Assembly: GCF_000188695.1 (NCBI RefSeq)
Contig: NW_004754910.1
Span: 1,014,783-1,026,072 of the forward strand
Origin: Salpingoeca rosetta
Taxonomy: Eukaryota > Opisthokonta > Choanoflagellata > Craspedida > Salpingoecidae
Direction of reading: 5' to 3'
Length of the DNA: 11,290 bases
Shown: positions 11,195 to 11,290 of the stretch, in pieces
Layout of the letters: the number at the start of each line of letters is the position of its first letter
Position numbering within the stretch: the first letter of the stretch is position 1
Made by a program: the position numbers and the translations under genes
The notes under the pieces: generated by a model
Database searches by the model: none
Seen by the model: only the letters and a program-made list of their open reading frames with translations
Told to the model about the DNA's origin: nothing

Positions 11195-11265
11195 CTGAAG
11201 GGGCTGAGTCCGGACAAACTCACCCGCTTCCCTTGGGGCCAGTGTCGTCTTGTAAAGCTCGCTCA
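11195..11265 (-). CDS. Possible further upstream exon of the unknown gene
   Basis: On the minus strand a T-rich stretch and TTTTCAG acceptor (ending 11266) precede 71 nt open in one frame, SELYKTTLAPREAGEF onward. A CTTCAG/GTGATA donor lies at 11195/11194; an alternative GTGAGT donor lies inside. It would join in phase 0 to the candidate exon at 11060-10995 via a 134-bp intron. The sequence lacks the repeats of the flanks, as exons here do. I do not recognise the peptide. Confidence 0.3.
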
Positions 11266-11290
11266 CTGAAAATTGGACCGAAAAAAATCA

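Noticed and set aside
11200..11225. Hammerhead-ribozyme-like string (CTGA, GTCC/GGAC stem, AAAC)
   Set aside because: The conserved core bases between CTGA and the stem and the GAAA after it are missing, and no flanking stems I and III are evident.
10970..11262. GAGCGAG/CTCGCTC as terminal inverted repeats of a mobile element
   Set aside because: A seven-base match with no target-site duplication or transposase; expected by chance.
11250..11265. ELYK in the right-edge peptide, reminiscent of the end of green fluorescent protein
   Set aside because: Four residues only; the reading frame continues and nothing upstream resembles a fluorescent protein barrel.

Overview
The window is eukaryotic nuclear DNA: short introns with GT..AG ends split nearly every gene, start codons sit in good contexts (purine at -3), and TAA, TAG and TGA are all used as stops. 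Genes are tightly packed, introns are mostly 130-390 bp, and GT/CA, GA and GAT-type microsatellites fill introns and untranslated regions. A ciliary-type kinesin-9 points to a flagellated organism. The whole picture fits a choanoflagellate (Salpingoeca-like) genome, but that is inference; no marker here proves the lineage.

Layout: (1) 1-2804, minus strand: first ten coding exons of a kinesin-9 motor closest to KIF6, running off the left edge. (2) 2805-3018: a 214-bp space shared with the divergent next gene. (3) 3019-4511, plus strand: three-exon TPR protein of 337 residues ending in a CaaX-type prenylation motif. (4) 4512-5488: non-coding, convergent 3' ends. (5) 5489-6475, minus strand: ribosomal protein eS27 in three exons, the first holding only two codons. 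(6) 6476-6663: second divergent promoter space. (7) 6664-7775, plus strand: USE1-like tail-anchored SNARE with a polyglutamine tract. (8) 7776-8260: convergent 3' untranslated sequence. (9) 8261-10810, minus strand: a large exon of an unrecognised, mostly disordered protein (acidic, Gly-, His- and Gln-rich blocks), perhaps with further exons at 10995-11060 and 11195-11265.

The genes do not form one pathway. They are arranged as head-to-head pairs (kinesin/TPR; eS27/USE1) that meet tail-to-tail (TPR/eS27; USE1/unknown). The only plausible functional link is the kinesin-9/TPR pair, where a shared promoter could mean co-expression in a ciliary programme.

The most interesting signal is not a gene. 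In many of these introns the sense strand is GU-rich towards the 5' splice site and CA-rich towards the 3' splice site. One intron (840-1047) achieves the same complementarity with trinucleotide repeats instead. One kinesin intron breaks the pattern: a 72-nt GU tract ends directly at the acceptor of the P-loop exon, with no pyrimidine tract.
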